NCBI RefSeq assembly: GCF_041477585.1
Contig: NZ_JBGNYA010000001.1
Location: 186,001 to 250,000 of the forward strand
DNA: 64,000 nucleotides
Origin: Halobellus sp. MBLA0158
GTDB taxonomy: Archaea; Halobacteriota; Halobacteria; Halobacteriales; Haloferacaceae
Direction: 5' to 3'
The notes beneath the pieces were generated by a model. It made no database searches. It saw only the letters and a list, made by a program, of their open reading frames with translations, and had not been told where the DNA came from. The translations under genes and the position numbers were made by a program. Position 1 is the first letter of the stretch; each line of letters begins with the position of its first letter. Positions 45,347 through 53,932 of this stretch are shown in pieces.

Positions 45347-46147
45347 TCACGTCTCCGGCGGGTCGGCGTCCGGCCCCGGGTGGGTCGGTTCGGTCGCCGC
45401 GTCGACCGGCGGTCGGTCCCGGAGGACGAGCACGGGCGCGACCGCGCCGGTGGCGACCCGCTCGGCGTCATCACCCAGGAGCGCGCCCACGATCGACTCC
45501 GCACCCTCGCGCATCGCGATGACGTCGACCTCGGCGGACCGGTCGACGATGTCGCGGAGCGGCGCGTCCGTCACCGACGTCTCGGTCGCGAGCCGCGCCC
45601 CGTCGAAACCGCGGTCGCGGAGGCGCGCGGCCGCCCGCTCGACGGCGCGCTCGGGGTCGAACTCGCTTCCTTCGGTGGCGACTCCCCAGAGCGTCACGCG
45701 CGCGTCGCCCGCCGTCGAGAGGGTCGCGATCAGGTCCGCGAGGCGGCCGTCGTCGATCGACCCGCGGATCGGGACGAGCACCTCCTCGATGGCGCCGGTC
45801 GGGTTCGGGATGAGGACCGCCGTCGCGCCCACCTCGTCGGCGACGCGGTCGATCGTCTGCCGGCGGTCGTGGGTGAACACCACCCGGGTCTCGGGGTCGC
45901 CGCCGGCGCCCCGGAACGTCTCGGCGACGTCGTCGACGGCCTCCCGAGCGCGGTCCTCGAACTGGAGGCTCGCCTGTTCCGTCGGCGTCTGCTCGGGGAG
46001 GACGTGGTAGCCGAGGACGATCACCTCCGCCGGCGCCAAGTACGCCGCGAGCGGCTCGGGGACCGTCTGGCCCTCCAGGACCGCGAGCGGCAGGAGCACC
46101 ACGGGCGGTTCGCGGATCGCGAGGTCGTCGGGCTGCGTGTCGGGCAT
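45347..46147 (-). CDS. Universal stress protein (UspA) domain protein
   Basis: The 266-residue protein has a UspA-like alpha/beta fold, with a first strand PVVLLPLAVLEGQTVPEPL, VTLWGVATEG and a C-terminal VVATGAVAPVLVLRD-type nucleotide strand. Two half-domains are likely, as the second (about residues 130-250) repeats the topology. It follows the APC transporter by 2 bases and, as in many halophiles, may gate or modulate the transporter by binding a nucleotide. A 10-nt palindrome GTGACGTCAC spans 45341-45350 at its end. Confidence 0.85.
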   Translation of the reverse strand: MPDTQPDDLAIREPPVVLLPLAVLEGQTVPEPLAAYLAPAEVIVLGYHVLPEQTPTEQASLQFEDRAREAVDDVAETFRGAGGDPETRVVFTHDRRQTIDRVADEVGATAVLIPNPTGAIEEVLVPIRGSIDDGRLADLIATLSTAGDARVTLWGVATEGSEFDPERAVERAAARLRDRGFDGARLATETSVTDAPLRDIVDRSAEVDVIAMREGAESIVGALLGDDAERVATGAVAPVLVLRDRPPVDAATEPTHPGPDADPPET

Positions 46148-46149
46148 CG

Positions 46150-47592
46150 TCAGAGCGCCCCCTTGAGTCGGACGTCGTCGGCGTAGTACTTGTACCACCC
46201 GGCGGCCGCGAGCATTATCGCGAGCCCGATGAGCTGAGATTCCAGCTGCATAAACAGGATCAGGCCCGCGCTCGCGACCGCGCCCAGCCCCGCGACGAGC
46301 CGATAGGCGGGGACGCGGAACGCGGGGTCGTACCACGCGGGCTCGTCGCGCCGCATCGCGATGAGGGCGACGCACATCAGGCAGTACATCACCAGGTGGA
46401 GGAACGAGGCGACCTCCGCGAGCACCTCGACCTCGCCGAGCGCGACGAGCACGAGCACCGGCCCGCCCGCCATCGACAGCGCGACGTGCGGCGTCCCGTA
46501 GCGGAGGTTCATCCGCCCGGCGACGCCGGGGATGAGCGCGTCCTTGCTCACCGCGAACACGGCCCGCGAGGTCGAGAGGATCGACGCGTTCGCGCTCGAA
46601 ACGGTGGCGAGCAGGCCGGCGACGAGGATCGCGATCGCGCCCGCCGCGCCGACGAAGTCACGGGCGACCTCCACGATCGCGGTCTCGCCGAACGACGCCA
46701 GTTCGGCGCTGGTGAAGGCGCTCGTCGCGACGAAGATGGTCGCGACGTAGAGGACGCCGACGATGACGACCGAGGCGACCATCGCCAGCGGGAGGTTGCG
46801 GCCGGGCTGTTTGATGTCGCCCGCGACGGTCGCGACCTGGGCGAAACCGAGGTACGAGGTGAAGACGAGCGCCGCGGTCGTGAACACCGGCGTCAGGCCG
46901 AACGGCGCGAACGTCTCCGGCGTGCTGGCGCGGCCGAACACGCCGACGGCGTCGAGGCCGCCGTAGCCGAGGAAGAAGACCAAGATGGCGAGCAGGAGGC
47001 CGACGACGTAGTTCTGGAGCGCCGCGGCGTTTTCGGTCCCGAAGAGGTTCAGCGCGGTGAGGAAGACGCCGAAGACGAGCGCCAGCGGGACCACGACGGG
47101 CACGCCGCCGACGGCGACGCCGGCCTCCGCGAGCACGGCGGCCGCGTAGTTGCCGAAGCCGACGAGGTAGAACGCGGTCGCGAACACGAGGCCGAGCCAG
47201 ATGCTGATCCCCACGACCGCGCCCGGAAGCGCCCCGAGCGCCCGGGAGATGAAGTAGTAGCCCCCGCCGGACTTCGGCATCGCGGTCGCCAGCTCGGACG
47301 CCGGGAGCGCGACGAGCAGGGCGATCACCGCCCCGAGGCCGAACGAGAGCGCCGCGGCGGGCCCCGCGCGGCCGGCCGCCAGCCCCGGGAAGACGAAGAT
47401 GCCCGCGCCGATCATCGTCCCGACGCCGATCGCGATGCCGCCCGAGAGACCGATCGTCCGCTCCAGTTCGGTGCCCGCCTCGGTGACCGACGGCTCGTCC
47501 GCCCCCTCGGCGGTCGTCACCGCCACCGTCTGCGGCGCCTCCCCGTCGCGGTTCTCCCCCTCGGGGGGCCTCGCAGGCTCCGAAGCTGTCAT
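46150..47592 (-). CDS. APC-family amino acid/polyamine permease
   Basis: The 480-residue protein has a soluble acidic head (residues 1-45) and about twelve membrane segments starting [22 protein letters not shown] (about 49-70), the substrate-carrying broken helix of the APC family, then [12 protein letters not shown] and [10 protein letters not shown] motifs. It imports amino acids or related cations. The gene leads a row with UspA and a cysteine-cluster protein, 2 and 7 bases apart. The substrate cannot be told. A longer frame extending to 48889 is an antisense shadow of the helicase. Confidence 0.9.
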   Translation of the reverse strand: MTASEPARPPEGENRDGEAPQTVAVTTAEGADEPSVTEAGTELERTIGLSGGIAIGVGTMIGAGIFVFPGLAAGRAGPAAALSFGLGAVIALLVALPASELATAMPKSGGGYYFISRALGALPGAVVGISIWLGLVFATAFYLVGFGNYAAAVLAEAGVAVGGVPVVVPLALVFGVFLTALNLFGTENAAALQNYVVGLLLAILVFFLGYGGLDAVGVFGRASTPETFAPFGLTPVFTTAALVFTSYLGFAQVATVAGDIKQPGRNLPLAMVASVVIVGVLYVATIFVATSAFTSAELASFGETAIVEVARDFVGAAGAIAILVAGLLATVSSANASILSTSRAVFAVSKDALIPGVAGRMNLRYGTPHVALSMAGGPVLVLVALGEVEVLAEVASFLHLVMYCLMCVALIAMRRDEPAWYDPAFRVPAYRLVAGLGAVASAGLILFMQLESQLIGLAIMLAAAGWYKYYADDVRLKGAL

Positions 47593-47705
47593 TCGATCGA
47601 TCGTTCGACGTGGGGGTAGTAGAAACCCCGGGCCGACGGGTCGGGGGCGGAGCGGGATCGTTCCGCGCCGGAGGACGTTTCACTCCCGGACGCCCAGAAT
47701 CGAGT

Positions 47706-47909
47706 ATGACGAGCGAACCCTGCGAGGCCTGCGGCCGGTCGGTCCGGATCGCCGGCGGCATCGGCGACTTCTGGTCGTTCGAGGGGCAATCGAGCGGCGG
47801 GATGACGCTGGAGCTCGACGACGGCGGCGAGTACTTCCTGTGTCTGGACTGCATCGACCGCCTGCCGGACGACCGGGAAGTGACGAGCGAGGACGTCGAG
47901 TCGCTGTGA
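47706..47909 (+). CDS. Small zinc-ribbon protein, 67 residues
   Basis: The protein opens MTSEPCEACGRSVRIAGGIG, then EYFLCLDCIDRLPD: two CxxC pairs about 45 residues apart form a zinc ribbon. It is acidic and ends DVESL. It belongs to a halophile-conserved group without known function. The start at 47706 is preferred to an upstream in-frame ATG at 47610 because the longer version crosses the APC promoter region and has no zinc motif. It precedes the helicase gene. Confidence 0.75.
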   Translation: MTSEPCEACGRSVRIAGGIGDFWSFEGQSSGGMTLELDDGGEYFLCLDCIDRLPDDREVTSEDVESL

Positions 47910-47989
47910 AGAAGCGGGGCAGTGACGTCCCGACGGCGTGACCGCCCGCCGTCTGAAGGGTTTTTATCCGCGTGCGGCACAGGGTCGGT

Positions 47990-49876
47990 GTGGACCCCGA
48001 TCGGATCCCCGAGTCGTTCCCCGCCCCGAGCTTCCGCGGCACGCAAGAGCAAGCGCTCGCGGACATCCGCGACGCCTTCGCCGCGGGCAACGACGTCGTC
48101 CTCGTGCGCGCGCCGACCGGGAGCGGCAAGTCGCTCCTCGCGCGGGCGATAGCGGGCGCGGCCGCGACGACCGACGACGTGACGCCCGCCGAGGCGACAG
48201 ACGCCTACTACACGACGCCGCAGGTCTCCCAGCTCGACGACGTCGCCGCCGACCCCCTGCTCGACGACCTGAACGTCATCCGGGGCAAGTCGAACTACAC
48301 CTGCATCCTCAACGGCGAGACCGACACGCCCGTCGACCGGGCGCCCTGCGTCCGACAGTCGGGGTTCGACTGCTCGGTCCGGCACCGCTGTCCGTACTTC
48401 TCCGATCGCGCGATCGCCTCGAACCGCCGGATCGCCGCGATGACGCTGGCGTACTTCATGCAGACCGCCGGCTCCGACGTGTTCCGCAAGCGGGACGTCG
48501 TCGTGATCGACGAGGCCCACGGCCTCGCGGAGTGGGCCGAGATGTACGCGACCGTCGACCTGAACCCCCGGACGGTCCCCGTCTGGGACGACGTCGGCGT
48601 CCCGGACGTCGCCGGCGCCACCGACACCCTCGAACGGACGGTGCGCTTCGCCGAGACGCTCGCGGGCGTCTGCGAGCGCGCGAAGGACGACCTCCTGCGG
48701 AAGCCGGAACTGACGCCGGACGAGGCGGCGCGGCGGGACCGCCTCCAGGAACTGCGGTCCGAACTCCAGTGGTTCGTCGAGGACTACCGCGACCCCGAGA
48801 GCCCGACCACCTGGGTCGTCGACCAGCCCGACGGCGAGGGCGGCCCGATCACGATCAAGCCGCTCGATCCCGCCCGGTACCTCCACCACACGGTCTGGGA
48901 CCGCGGCAACAAATTTGCCCTTCTATCGGCGACGATCCTCAACAAGGCGGCCTTCTGCCGCGGCGTCGGCCTCGACCCCGCGAACGTCGCCCTCGTCGAC
49001 GTCGAGCACACCTTCCCGGTCGAGAACCGCCCGCTGTACGACGTCACCCAGGGGAAGATGACCTACGAGGAGCGCGACGAGACCCTACCCAAGATCGCGC
49101 GGACGCTCGTTCGGATTATGGCGAAGCACAGCGACGAGAAGGGGCTCGTCCACTGCCACTCCTACGCGATCCAGTCCGAACTCCGGAAGCGACTCGCCCA
49201 GCTCGGCCTCGGGGGTCGCGTCCGAGCGCACGACCGCGAGGACCGCGACGCCGAACTCGAATCCTGGAAGGCGACCGACGACCCCGACGTCTTCCTCTCG
49301 GTGAAGATGGAGGAGGCGCTCGACCTCGCGGGCGATCTCTGCCGCTGGCAGGTCGTCTGCAAGGCGCCGTATCTCAACACCAACGACTCCCGCGTGGCCC
49401 GCCGGCTGGAGGAGGGCCAGTGGTCCTGGTATCGACGGACCGCCCTCCGGACGGTGATTCAGGCCTGCGGGCGCGTCGTCCGCGCCCCCGACGACTACGG
49501 CGCGACGTACCTCGCGGACTCCTCCCTGCTCGATCTCTTCGAGCGCACGCGGGGCGATATGCCGGCGTGGTTCCGCGACCAGGTCGATCGGCTCTCGACG
49601 CCCGACCTCCCCGCGTTCGACCAGGTCGCGGCCGGCGGCCGCGGCGGACCGTCCCGATCGAACCGCGGGAACACAGGGGACGGAGGCCGGCAGGGCGCGC
49701 GGTCCCGCGGCAGGTCCGCGTCGCGCTCGGCGCGGTCCGGAGCGAACGGCAGTCAGCGCGACCGGAGCGACCGAAGCAGCGGCACCGACGGCGGAAGCGG
49801 GAGCGGGAGTGAGAGCGGGAGTGGCGGCGACGACCGATCGGATCACCCGCTCTCTGACGTCTGGGGCGATCGGTAG
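47990..49876 (+). CDS. Fe-S superfamily 2 DNA helicase (Rad3/DinG/XPD-like)
   Basis: The 628-residue protein has Walker A APTGSGKSL with Lys47, an iron-sulfur region with four Cys (YTC, APC, FDC and HRC, about residues 100-133), DEAH in VVIDEAHGL near 168, SATI near 315, and motifs V-VI with QACGRVVRAPDDYG near 490. It unwinds DNA 5' to 3'. The Gly/Ser/Arg-rich tail (about 555-628) is low complexity. I choose the GTG at 47990 because TTTTTATCC at about 47960-47968 is 26 bases upstream, so transcription should begin at or next to it; the ATG at 47972 would lie between TATA and start. Confidence 0.9.
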   Translation: MDPDRIPESFPAPSFRGTQEQALADIRDAFAAGNDVVLVRAPTGSGKSLLARAIAGAAATTDDVTPAEATDAYYTTPQVSQLDDVAADPLLDDLNVIRGKSNYTCILNGETDTPVDRAPCVRQSGFDCSVRHRCPYFSDRAIASNRRIAAMTLAYFMQTAGSDVFRKRDVVVIDEAHGLAEWAEMYATVDLNPRTVPVWDDVGVPDVAGATDTLERTVRFAETLAGVCERAKDDLLRKPELTPDEAARRDRLQELRSELQWFVEDYRDPESPTTWVVDQPDGEGGPITIKPLDPARYLHHTVWDRGNKFALLSATILNKAAFCRGVGLDPANVALVDVEHTFPVENRPLYDVTQGKMTYEERDETLPKIARTLVRIMAKHSDEKGLVHCHSYAIQSELRKRLAQLGLGGRVRAHDREDRDAELESWKATDDPDVFLSVKMEEALDLAGDLCRWQVVCKAPYLNTNDSRVARRLEEGQWSWYRRTALRTVIQACGRVVRAPDDYGATYLADSSLLDLFERTRGDMPAWFRDQVDRLSTPDLPAFDQVAAGGRGGPSRSNRGNTGDGGRQGARSRGRSASRSARSGANGSQRDRSDRSSGTDGGSGSGSESGSGGDDRSDHPLSDVWGDR

Positions 49877-49888
49877 CGTCCGGCCGGC

Positions 49889-49975
49889 TCAGAACAGCAG
49901 CGCGGCGCCGTACGCGAACGACGACCCGACCATCAGGAGAACGAGGACGAGCGCGAGCAGTTGCTGGCGGTCCAT
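49889..49975 (-). CDS. 28-residue membrane peptide
   Basis: A short minus-strand frame reads MDRQQLLALVLVLLMVGSSF then AYGAALLF. It is a single hydrophobic helix with a charged start, ends at a TGA, and has a TATA-like AGTATTGA at about 50001-50009, 26-32 bases upstream, the halophile leaderless spacing. It is too short for standard gene callers. It may be a micro-membrane protein or a leader; haloarchaeal codon bias in the frame supports coding. Confidence 0.6.
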   Translation of the reverse strand: MDRQQLLALVLVLLMVGSSFAYGAALLF

Positions 49976-50079
49976 ACCCCCGGTAGCGGCCGCACCGATT
50001 CAATACTTTCGGCGCTCTCCGACCCCGTCGGATTGTGAGAGTACACGGGAATCGAACGAATTGCGAAACAGATACGTAA

Positions 50080-50138
50080 TGAACGTTAATTTATGTTTAC
50101 ATCAGCAAACCGAATACGCGAGTAATCAACTGAACGTT
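50080..50138. repeat. Two TGAACGTT direct repeats in AT-rich intergenic DNA
   Basis: TGAACGTT occurs at 50080-50087 and 50131-50138, start-to-start spacing 51 bases, close to five helical turns. They lie between the 28-residue peptide and the HTH-like gene, outside any gene. Confidence 0.5.
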
Positions 50139-50225
50139 TTGCATTATAGCGGATCGATATGTGTTTGGGACGGTATATCACAGAATACTTAACATCCCTA
50201 GTCGCGTTGGGTCAGGTGTCCCGCA

Positions 50226-50432
50226 ATGTATACCCACGGGCTGAACACGGCGATGACGCTATACCAGACCGGCACACTGACACTCTCGCAGGCGGCGGCC
50301 CGCGCGGGTCGCTCGACGGAGGCGTTCGCGACGGCGCTCGAACGCCACGGGATCACGATCCGCGAAAAGCAGCTCCGGCCGGGACCGGCGAGCGGACCGG
50401 CACCGACCGACGGACCGACCCGGGCGGACTGA
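50226..50432 (+). CDS. Small HTH-like protein (UPF0175/DUF7317 type)
   Basis: The 68-residue protein starts MYTHGLNTAMTLYQTGTLTL and continues SQAAARAGRSTEAFATALERHG, a helix-turn-helix of the UPF0175 kind. Comparable halophile genes are short antitoxin-like or regulatory proteins, but no toxin gene is adjacent here. TATA candidate ACTTAACA lies near 50189-50196, about 30 bases upstream. The C terminus is Pro/Gly-rich. The upstream 250 bases are AT-rich with two TGAACGTT copies, which it may bind. Confidence 0.7.
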   Translation: MYTHGLNTAMTLYQTGTLTLSQAAARAGRSTEAFATALERHGITIREKQLRPGPASGPAPTDGPTRAD

Positions 50433-50454
50433 CCGAAGGCCCGTTCTCCGGCTC

Positions 50455-51588
50455 TCAGGACGCGTCCGCGTCGTCAGTGTCCACCGCGTCCGCCGGGAGG
50501 ACGTGGAGGCCCGCGCGGCTCTTTATCACGGGAACGGTATCGGCGTCGCCGTCGACGTACGACGGCCGTGCGATCGTTTTTGACTCGTAGGTCTCGGGGT
50601 CGAGCACCTGGATCGCGTACTCGTCTTCGACGGCGACGACGGTGGTCTCCGAAGCGTCCCCGACCGTGCCGAGCCGTCGCGCGTCGGGCGTCTCGCCCTC
50701 CTCGAAGGACGCCTCGTAGGGGTCACCGGTGGCGAGGCGGACCCCCTTGAGGTTGCCGCGGACGCTCCGGACGAGGACCGGACCGTCATCGTCGTCGGGG
50801 TCGATGACGTCGCCGGGCGTGAACTTGGGGAGGCGGACGGCGTAGGTCACGCGGTAGACCTCGTTGCCGTCGCTGTCTTCGGTCACGAGCGTCGGGTACT
50901 CCTCGACGTGGCCGCCGAGTTCGCGGACGATCCGCTTTGCGACCCCGCCGCCGATCTGGTTCGTCGAGAGCTTGATGTCGGTGCCGTCGCCCGTCTCTGT
51001 GACCTCCGAGACGAACGCGTTGCGGTCGCCGGTCGCCTCGCGCTCGGCGACGTACGCTTCGGCGATCTCGACCGCGCGCTGTTCTTCCTCGGCCGTGGGC
51101 GTCCGCTCGTCGGCCCGGATCTGGACGATGCTGGCGTAGTAGCCGCCGGCGATCCGGCCGCAGCGATCGCAGGTCTGCCGGGAGATGAAGACCGGGACGG
51201 TCACCTGCTCCTCGCGGTAGGTGTCGCGGACGATCCCCGAGAAGGTGCAGTGCATCCGGATGGTGTTTTCGTCCACCTGTTCGGGCTCGACGCCCCAGCG
51301 GACGTCCTCGGCCTTCAGGTGGACGCCGAGCGCCTCGGTCACCTGCTCGACCGCGACGTCGGTGTAGTCGCGGGCGCCGACGTCGACCCAGCGGTTGCCC
51401 TCGTGGACCGCCCCGCACTGGGAGCACACCCGGACCTCGATCCGGTCGGGGGCGTCGACGAGGTCGAAGTCCGCGAAGTAGCAGTCGTCACAGAGGACGG
51501 CGTCGCGCTCGCGGGGCTCGCCCGGGAGGGGCTCCTCGCGCTCCGGCACCGGATCCCCGCACCGCGGACAGAAGTCGCCCGAACTCAT
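50455..51588 (-). CDS. nmd3: NMD3-family protein (60S-related RNA surveillance factor)
   Basis: The 377-residue protein begins MSSGDFCPRCGDPVPEREEP with zinc pairs CPRC and, later, CDDCYF, CSQCGAVHEG and CDRCGRIAGGYY (about residues 7, 33, 53 and 141), the N-terminal zinc domain of NMD3. The C-terminal half is OB/SH3-like with acidic loops (about residues 245-265 DPDDDDG). Archaeal NMD3 probably binds the large subunit. GCTTAACC-type TATA element on the minus strand lies about 26 bases upstream of this start; the frame is longer but the family begins at the zinc motif. Confidence 0.9.
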   Translation of the reverse strand: MSSGDFCPRCGDPVPEREEPLPGEPRERDAVLCDDCYFADFDLVDAPDRIEVRVCSQCGAVHEGNRWVDVGARDYTDVAVEQVTEALGVHLKAEDVRWGVEPEQVDENTIRMHCTFSGIVRDTYREEQVTVPVFISRQTCDRCGRIAGGYYASIVQIRADERTPTAEEEQRAVEIAEAYVAEREATGDRNAFVSEVTETGDGTDIKLSTNQIGGGVAKRIVRELGGHVEEYPTLVTEDSDGNEVYRVTYAVRLPKFTPGDVIDPDDDDGPVLVRSVRGNLKGVRLATGDPYEASFEEGETPDARRLGTVGDASETTVVAVEDEYAIQVLDPETYESKTIARPSYVDGDADTVPVIKSRAGLHVLPADAVDTDDADAS

Positions 51589-51715
51589 CGTCACACGTAG
51601 ACGACCGAGGCGGTTAAGCGCGACGAAGCGGGGCGGTCGACGGCGACGGCGACACGAATCGGGCGCGTCCGTCGGCCCCAACACCGTTTATTAGCCCGAA
51701 GCCGTAGACGCGGGT

Positions 51716-52585
51716 ATGGAGTGGAAATCCGACTGGGGACTCCGGGGCCGGATGGTCCTGACGATGTTCCTGCTCTTTGCCCTCTACATCGTGTTCGTCG
51801 GCGCGCTGTGGTGGACGGACTCGTTCGTCTTCCTCCCGCTTATGGGCGCGTTCGTCCTCGCGCAGTTCTTCTTCAGCGACCGGCTCGCGCTCTACAGCAT
51901 GGGCGCGAAGACGGTCACAGAAGAGGAGTATCCCGAACTCCACGCGACCGTCTCGCGGCTCAGCCAGCAGGCGGACCTGCCGAAGCCGACCGTCGCCGTC
52001 GCCGATTCACGGGTGCCGAACGCCTTCGCGGCCGGGCGGTCCCAGAAGAAGGCGACCGTTTGTGTGACGACCGGGCTGCTGCGGACGCTCGACCGCGACG
52101 AGCTCGAAGGCGTGATCGCCCACGAACTCGCCCACGTGAAGAACCGCGACGTGATGGTGATGACGATCGCGTCGTTCCTCTCGACGGTCGCGTTCATGAT
52201 CGTCCGGATGGGCTTTTGGTTCGGCGGCGGCCGCGACCGCCAGGGCGGGGGCGGGATCATCGTCGCGATCGTGGCCTCGCTCGTCGTCTGGATCGTCTCG
52301 TTCTTCCTGATCCGGGCGCTGTCGCGCTACCGCGAGTTCGCCGCCGACCGGGGCGGCGCGCTCATCACCGGCCAGCCCTCGGCGCTGGCGTCGGCGCTCT
52401 TGACGATCGACGGCCGGATGGACCGAGTGCCCAGGGAGGACCTCCGCGAGCAGTCCGAGATGAACGCGTTCTTCATCGTTCCCCTGAAGAGCGACTTCAT
52501 CGGGAAACTGTTCAGCACGCACCCCGCGACCGAAAAGCGCGTCGAGCGCCTCCGCGAACTGGAACGGGAGATGGAGACCCAGTAA
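51716..52585 (+). CDS. htpX: Membrane metalloprotease HtpX (M48)
   Basis: The 289-residue protein has two N-terminal membrane segments, the zinc motif HELAH at residues 136-140, two further membrane segments near 145-200 and the third ligand in SRYREFAAD with Glu207. It degrades damaged membrane proteins from the cytoplasmic side. CCGTTTATTAG about 28 bases upstream is the TATA element. It is followed 3 bases later by pspAB, a partner gene conserved in halophiles that links it to envelope-stress response. Confidence 0.96.
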   Translation: MEWKSDWGLRGRMVLTMFLLFALYIVFVGALWWTDSFVFLPLMGAFVLAQFFFSDRLALYSMGAKTVTEEEYPELHATVSRLSQQADLPKPTVAVADSRVPNAFAAGRSQKKATVCVTTGLLRTLDRDELEGVIAHELAHVKNRDVMVMTIASFLSTVAFMIVRMGFWFGGGRDRQGGGGIIVAIVASLVVWIVSFFLIRALSRYREFAADRGGALITGQPSALASALLTIDGRMDRVPREDLREQSEMNAFFIVPLKSDFIGKLFSTHPATEKRVERLRELEREMETQ

Positions 52586-52588
52586 CGG

Positions 52589-53200
52589 ATGGGCCTCTTC
52601 GACACCATCAGGGCCGTCCTCGGCACGAGCGCCGAGGCGGACGCGACCCGCGACGCCGACCCCGAGGACCTCTTCGGGATAAGCACCGCCTACGTCACGA
52701 TGGAGGCCGACCTCGGCTTTCGTTCCGTGGGCGCGGCGGCGCTCTGCTTTTCGGGCGTCGACAGCACCGACTTCGAGGCGACTGTCGACGACGTCGAGGC
52801 GATCCTCCGCGCCGGCGAGGAAGAGACCGGGACCACCTTCGACGTCCGCGAGGACAGCCACGGCTGGGAGTGGGTCGTCCTCCGCGACGACGACCCCGAG
52901 GACCTCGTCACCTCGGTCCACTTCGCGGCCGACGAGTTCCGCGAGCGCGGCTACGGCTCGCGCCTGCTCGCGGCCGTGTTCGGGTTCGAGCGCGAGGGCG
53001 ACGGCGACCGCGCCTACTGGATCTACTCGTTCCGGCGCGGGGCGTACTACCCGTTCGCGCCCGAGCGGGGCAAAGAGCGGAATCAGCGCCTCGAATTCAA
53101 GCTCGAATCCGTCCTCGACGGAGAACTGGAACTCGAAGGCGACGAGTCCTACTGGTACCCGATGTGGCCCGACCGCGACGGCGGCCACCCCTGGGACTGA
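52589..53200 (+). CDS. pspAB: PspA-associated protein PspAB
   Basis: The 203-residue soluble protein (MGLFDTIRAVLGTSAEADA at the start; VGAAALCFSGVD, WEWVVLRDDDPEDLVTSVHF and YWIYSFRRGAYYPF later) matches the family named PspAB, found next to htpX or pspA genes. It starts 3 bases after the HtpX stop and is surely co-translated. It is probably a cytosolic accessory of membrane-stress proteolysis, inferred from this context. Confidence 0.88.
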   Translation: MGLFDTIRAVLGTSAEADATRDADPEDLFGISTAYVTMEADLGFRSVGAAALCFSGVDSTDFEATVDDVEAILRAGEEETGTTFDVREDSHGWEWVVLRDDDPEDLVTSVHFAADEFRERGYGSRLLAAVFGFEREGDGDRAYWIYSFRRGAYYPFAPERGKERNQRLEFKLESVLDGELELEGDESYWYPMWPDRDGGHPWD

Positions 53201-53272
53201 CAGGCAGGGTCGCTGAAAGAGCCGACTGAGTCTCCGCGGGCTATTTACCCGTCGGACCGGTGGACAGAAGCG

Positions 53273-53932
53273 ATGCCCTCCAGACAACAGCCGACGCGCC
53301 GCCGGCTGCTCGCCGCGGCCGGGTCCCTCCTCGGCGCGACTGCGCTCGCGGGCTGCGGCGGCAGCGGCTCGGCGTCGGGGTCCTCCCGGGTCGCGCCCGG
53401 ATCCGACCCGCCCGAGGACGCGCTCGTCGACCCGCCGCACGTCAGCCTCCGGAACGGCGACAGAGAACCGATCGTGTGGAGCGAGACGCCGAGCGAGACC
53501 GAGTCCGCCGGCGCCGGCGGCGAAACGCCCGAGATCGACAGCTGGACGCATCACGTCGTCGCCAGCGACGAGGCCGCCGCGGCCCTCACCTTCGCCGACG
53601 TCGACGGCGTCGACGAGGCGCGGGCGTTCCTCGACGAGACGGACTTCGGCTCGGAGACGGTCTACGTCGAGCGGCACCTCGTCGGCGAGTGTTACCACCA
53701 CCGGCTCTGTTGGGTCCGCTGGACCGACTCGGAGATCGAGACCGACTACGCGCGGGTGCTCCGCGACGCCGACGTCGCCTGCGAGGCCGACGCCCGCGAC
53801 GTGGTGACGAACCTGATCCGCCTCCCCGCGACGCTGGAGCCGGGCCAGATCAACAGTTACGGTTCGAGCGGCGGCGGAGGCCGGTGCCGCCGGCCCGAGG
53901 GCGGCGAACCGACGGAGGTGGACGCGTCGTGA
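53273..53932 (+). CDS. Tat lipoprotein of unknown function (219 aa)
   Basis: MPSRQQPTRRRLLAAAGSLL then GATALAGC gives a twin-arginine signal and a lipobox with lipid-modified Cys near residue 28. The mature part has a Ser/Gly linker, an all-beta-like domain with WTHHVVASDEAAAALTF and LVGECYHHRLCWVRWTDS, where paired Cys may form a disulfide, and a Gly-rich end. It is the first of two lipoproteins joined by a GTGA overlap. ATTTACC-like TATA element is near 53246. I do not recognise a family. Confidence 0.87.
   Translation: MPSRQQPTRRRLLAAAGSLLGATALAGCGGSGSASGSSRVAPGSDPPEDALVDPPHVSLRNGDREPIVWSETPSETESAGAGGETPEIDSWTHHVVASDEAAAALTFADVDGVDEARAFLDETDFGSETVYVERHLVGECYHHRLCWVRWTDSEIETDYARVLRDADVACEADARDVVTNLIRLPATLEPGQINSYGSSGGGGRCRRPEGGEPTEVDAS

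Noticed and set aside
46658-48889. 743-residue minus-strand frame over the helicase
   Set aside because: Antisense to the helicase with mixed Arg/Gly composition; the real APC gene is in a different frame.
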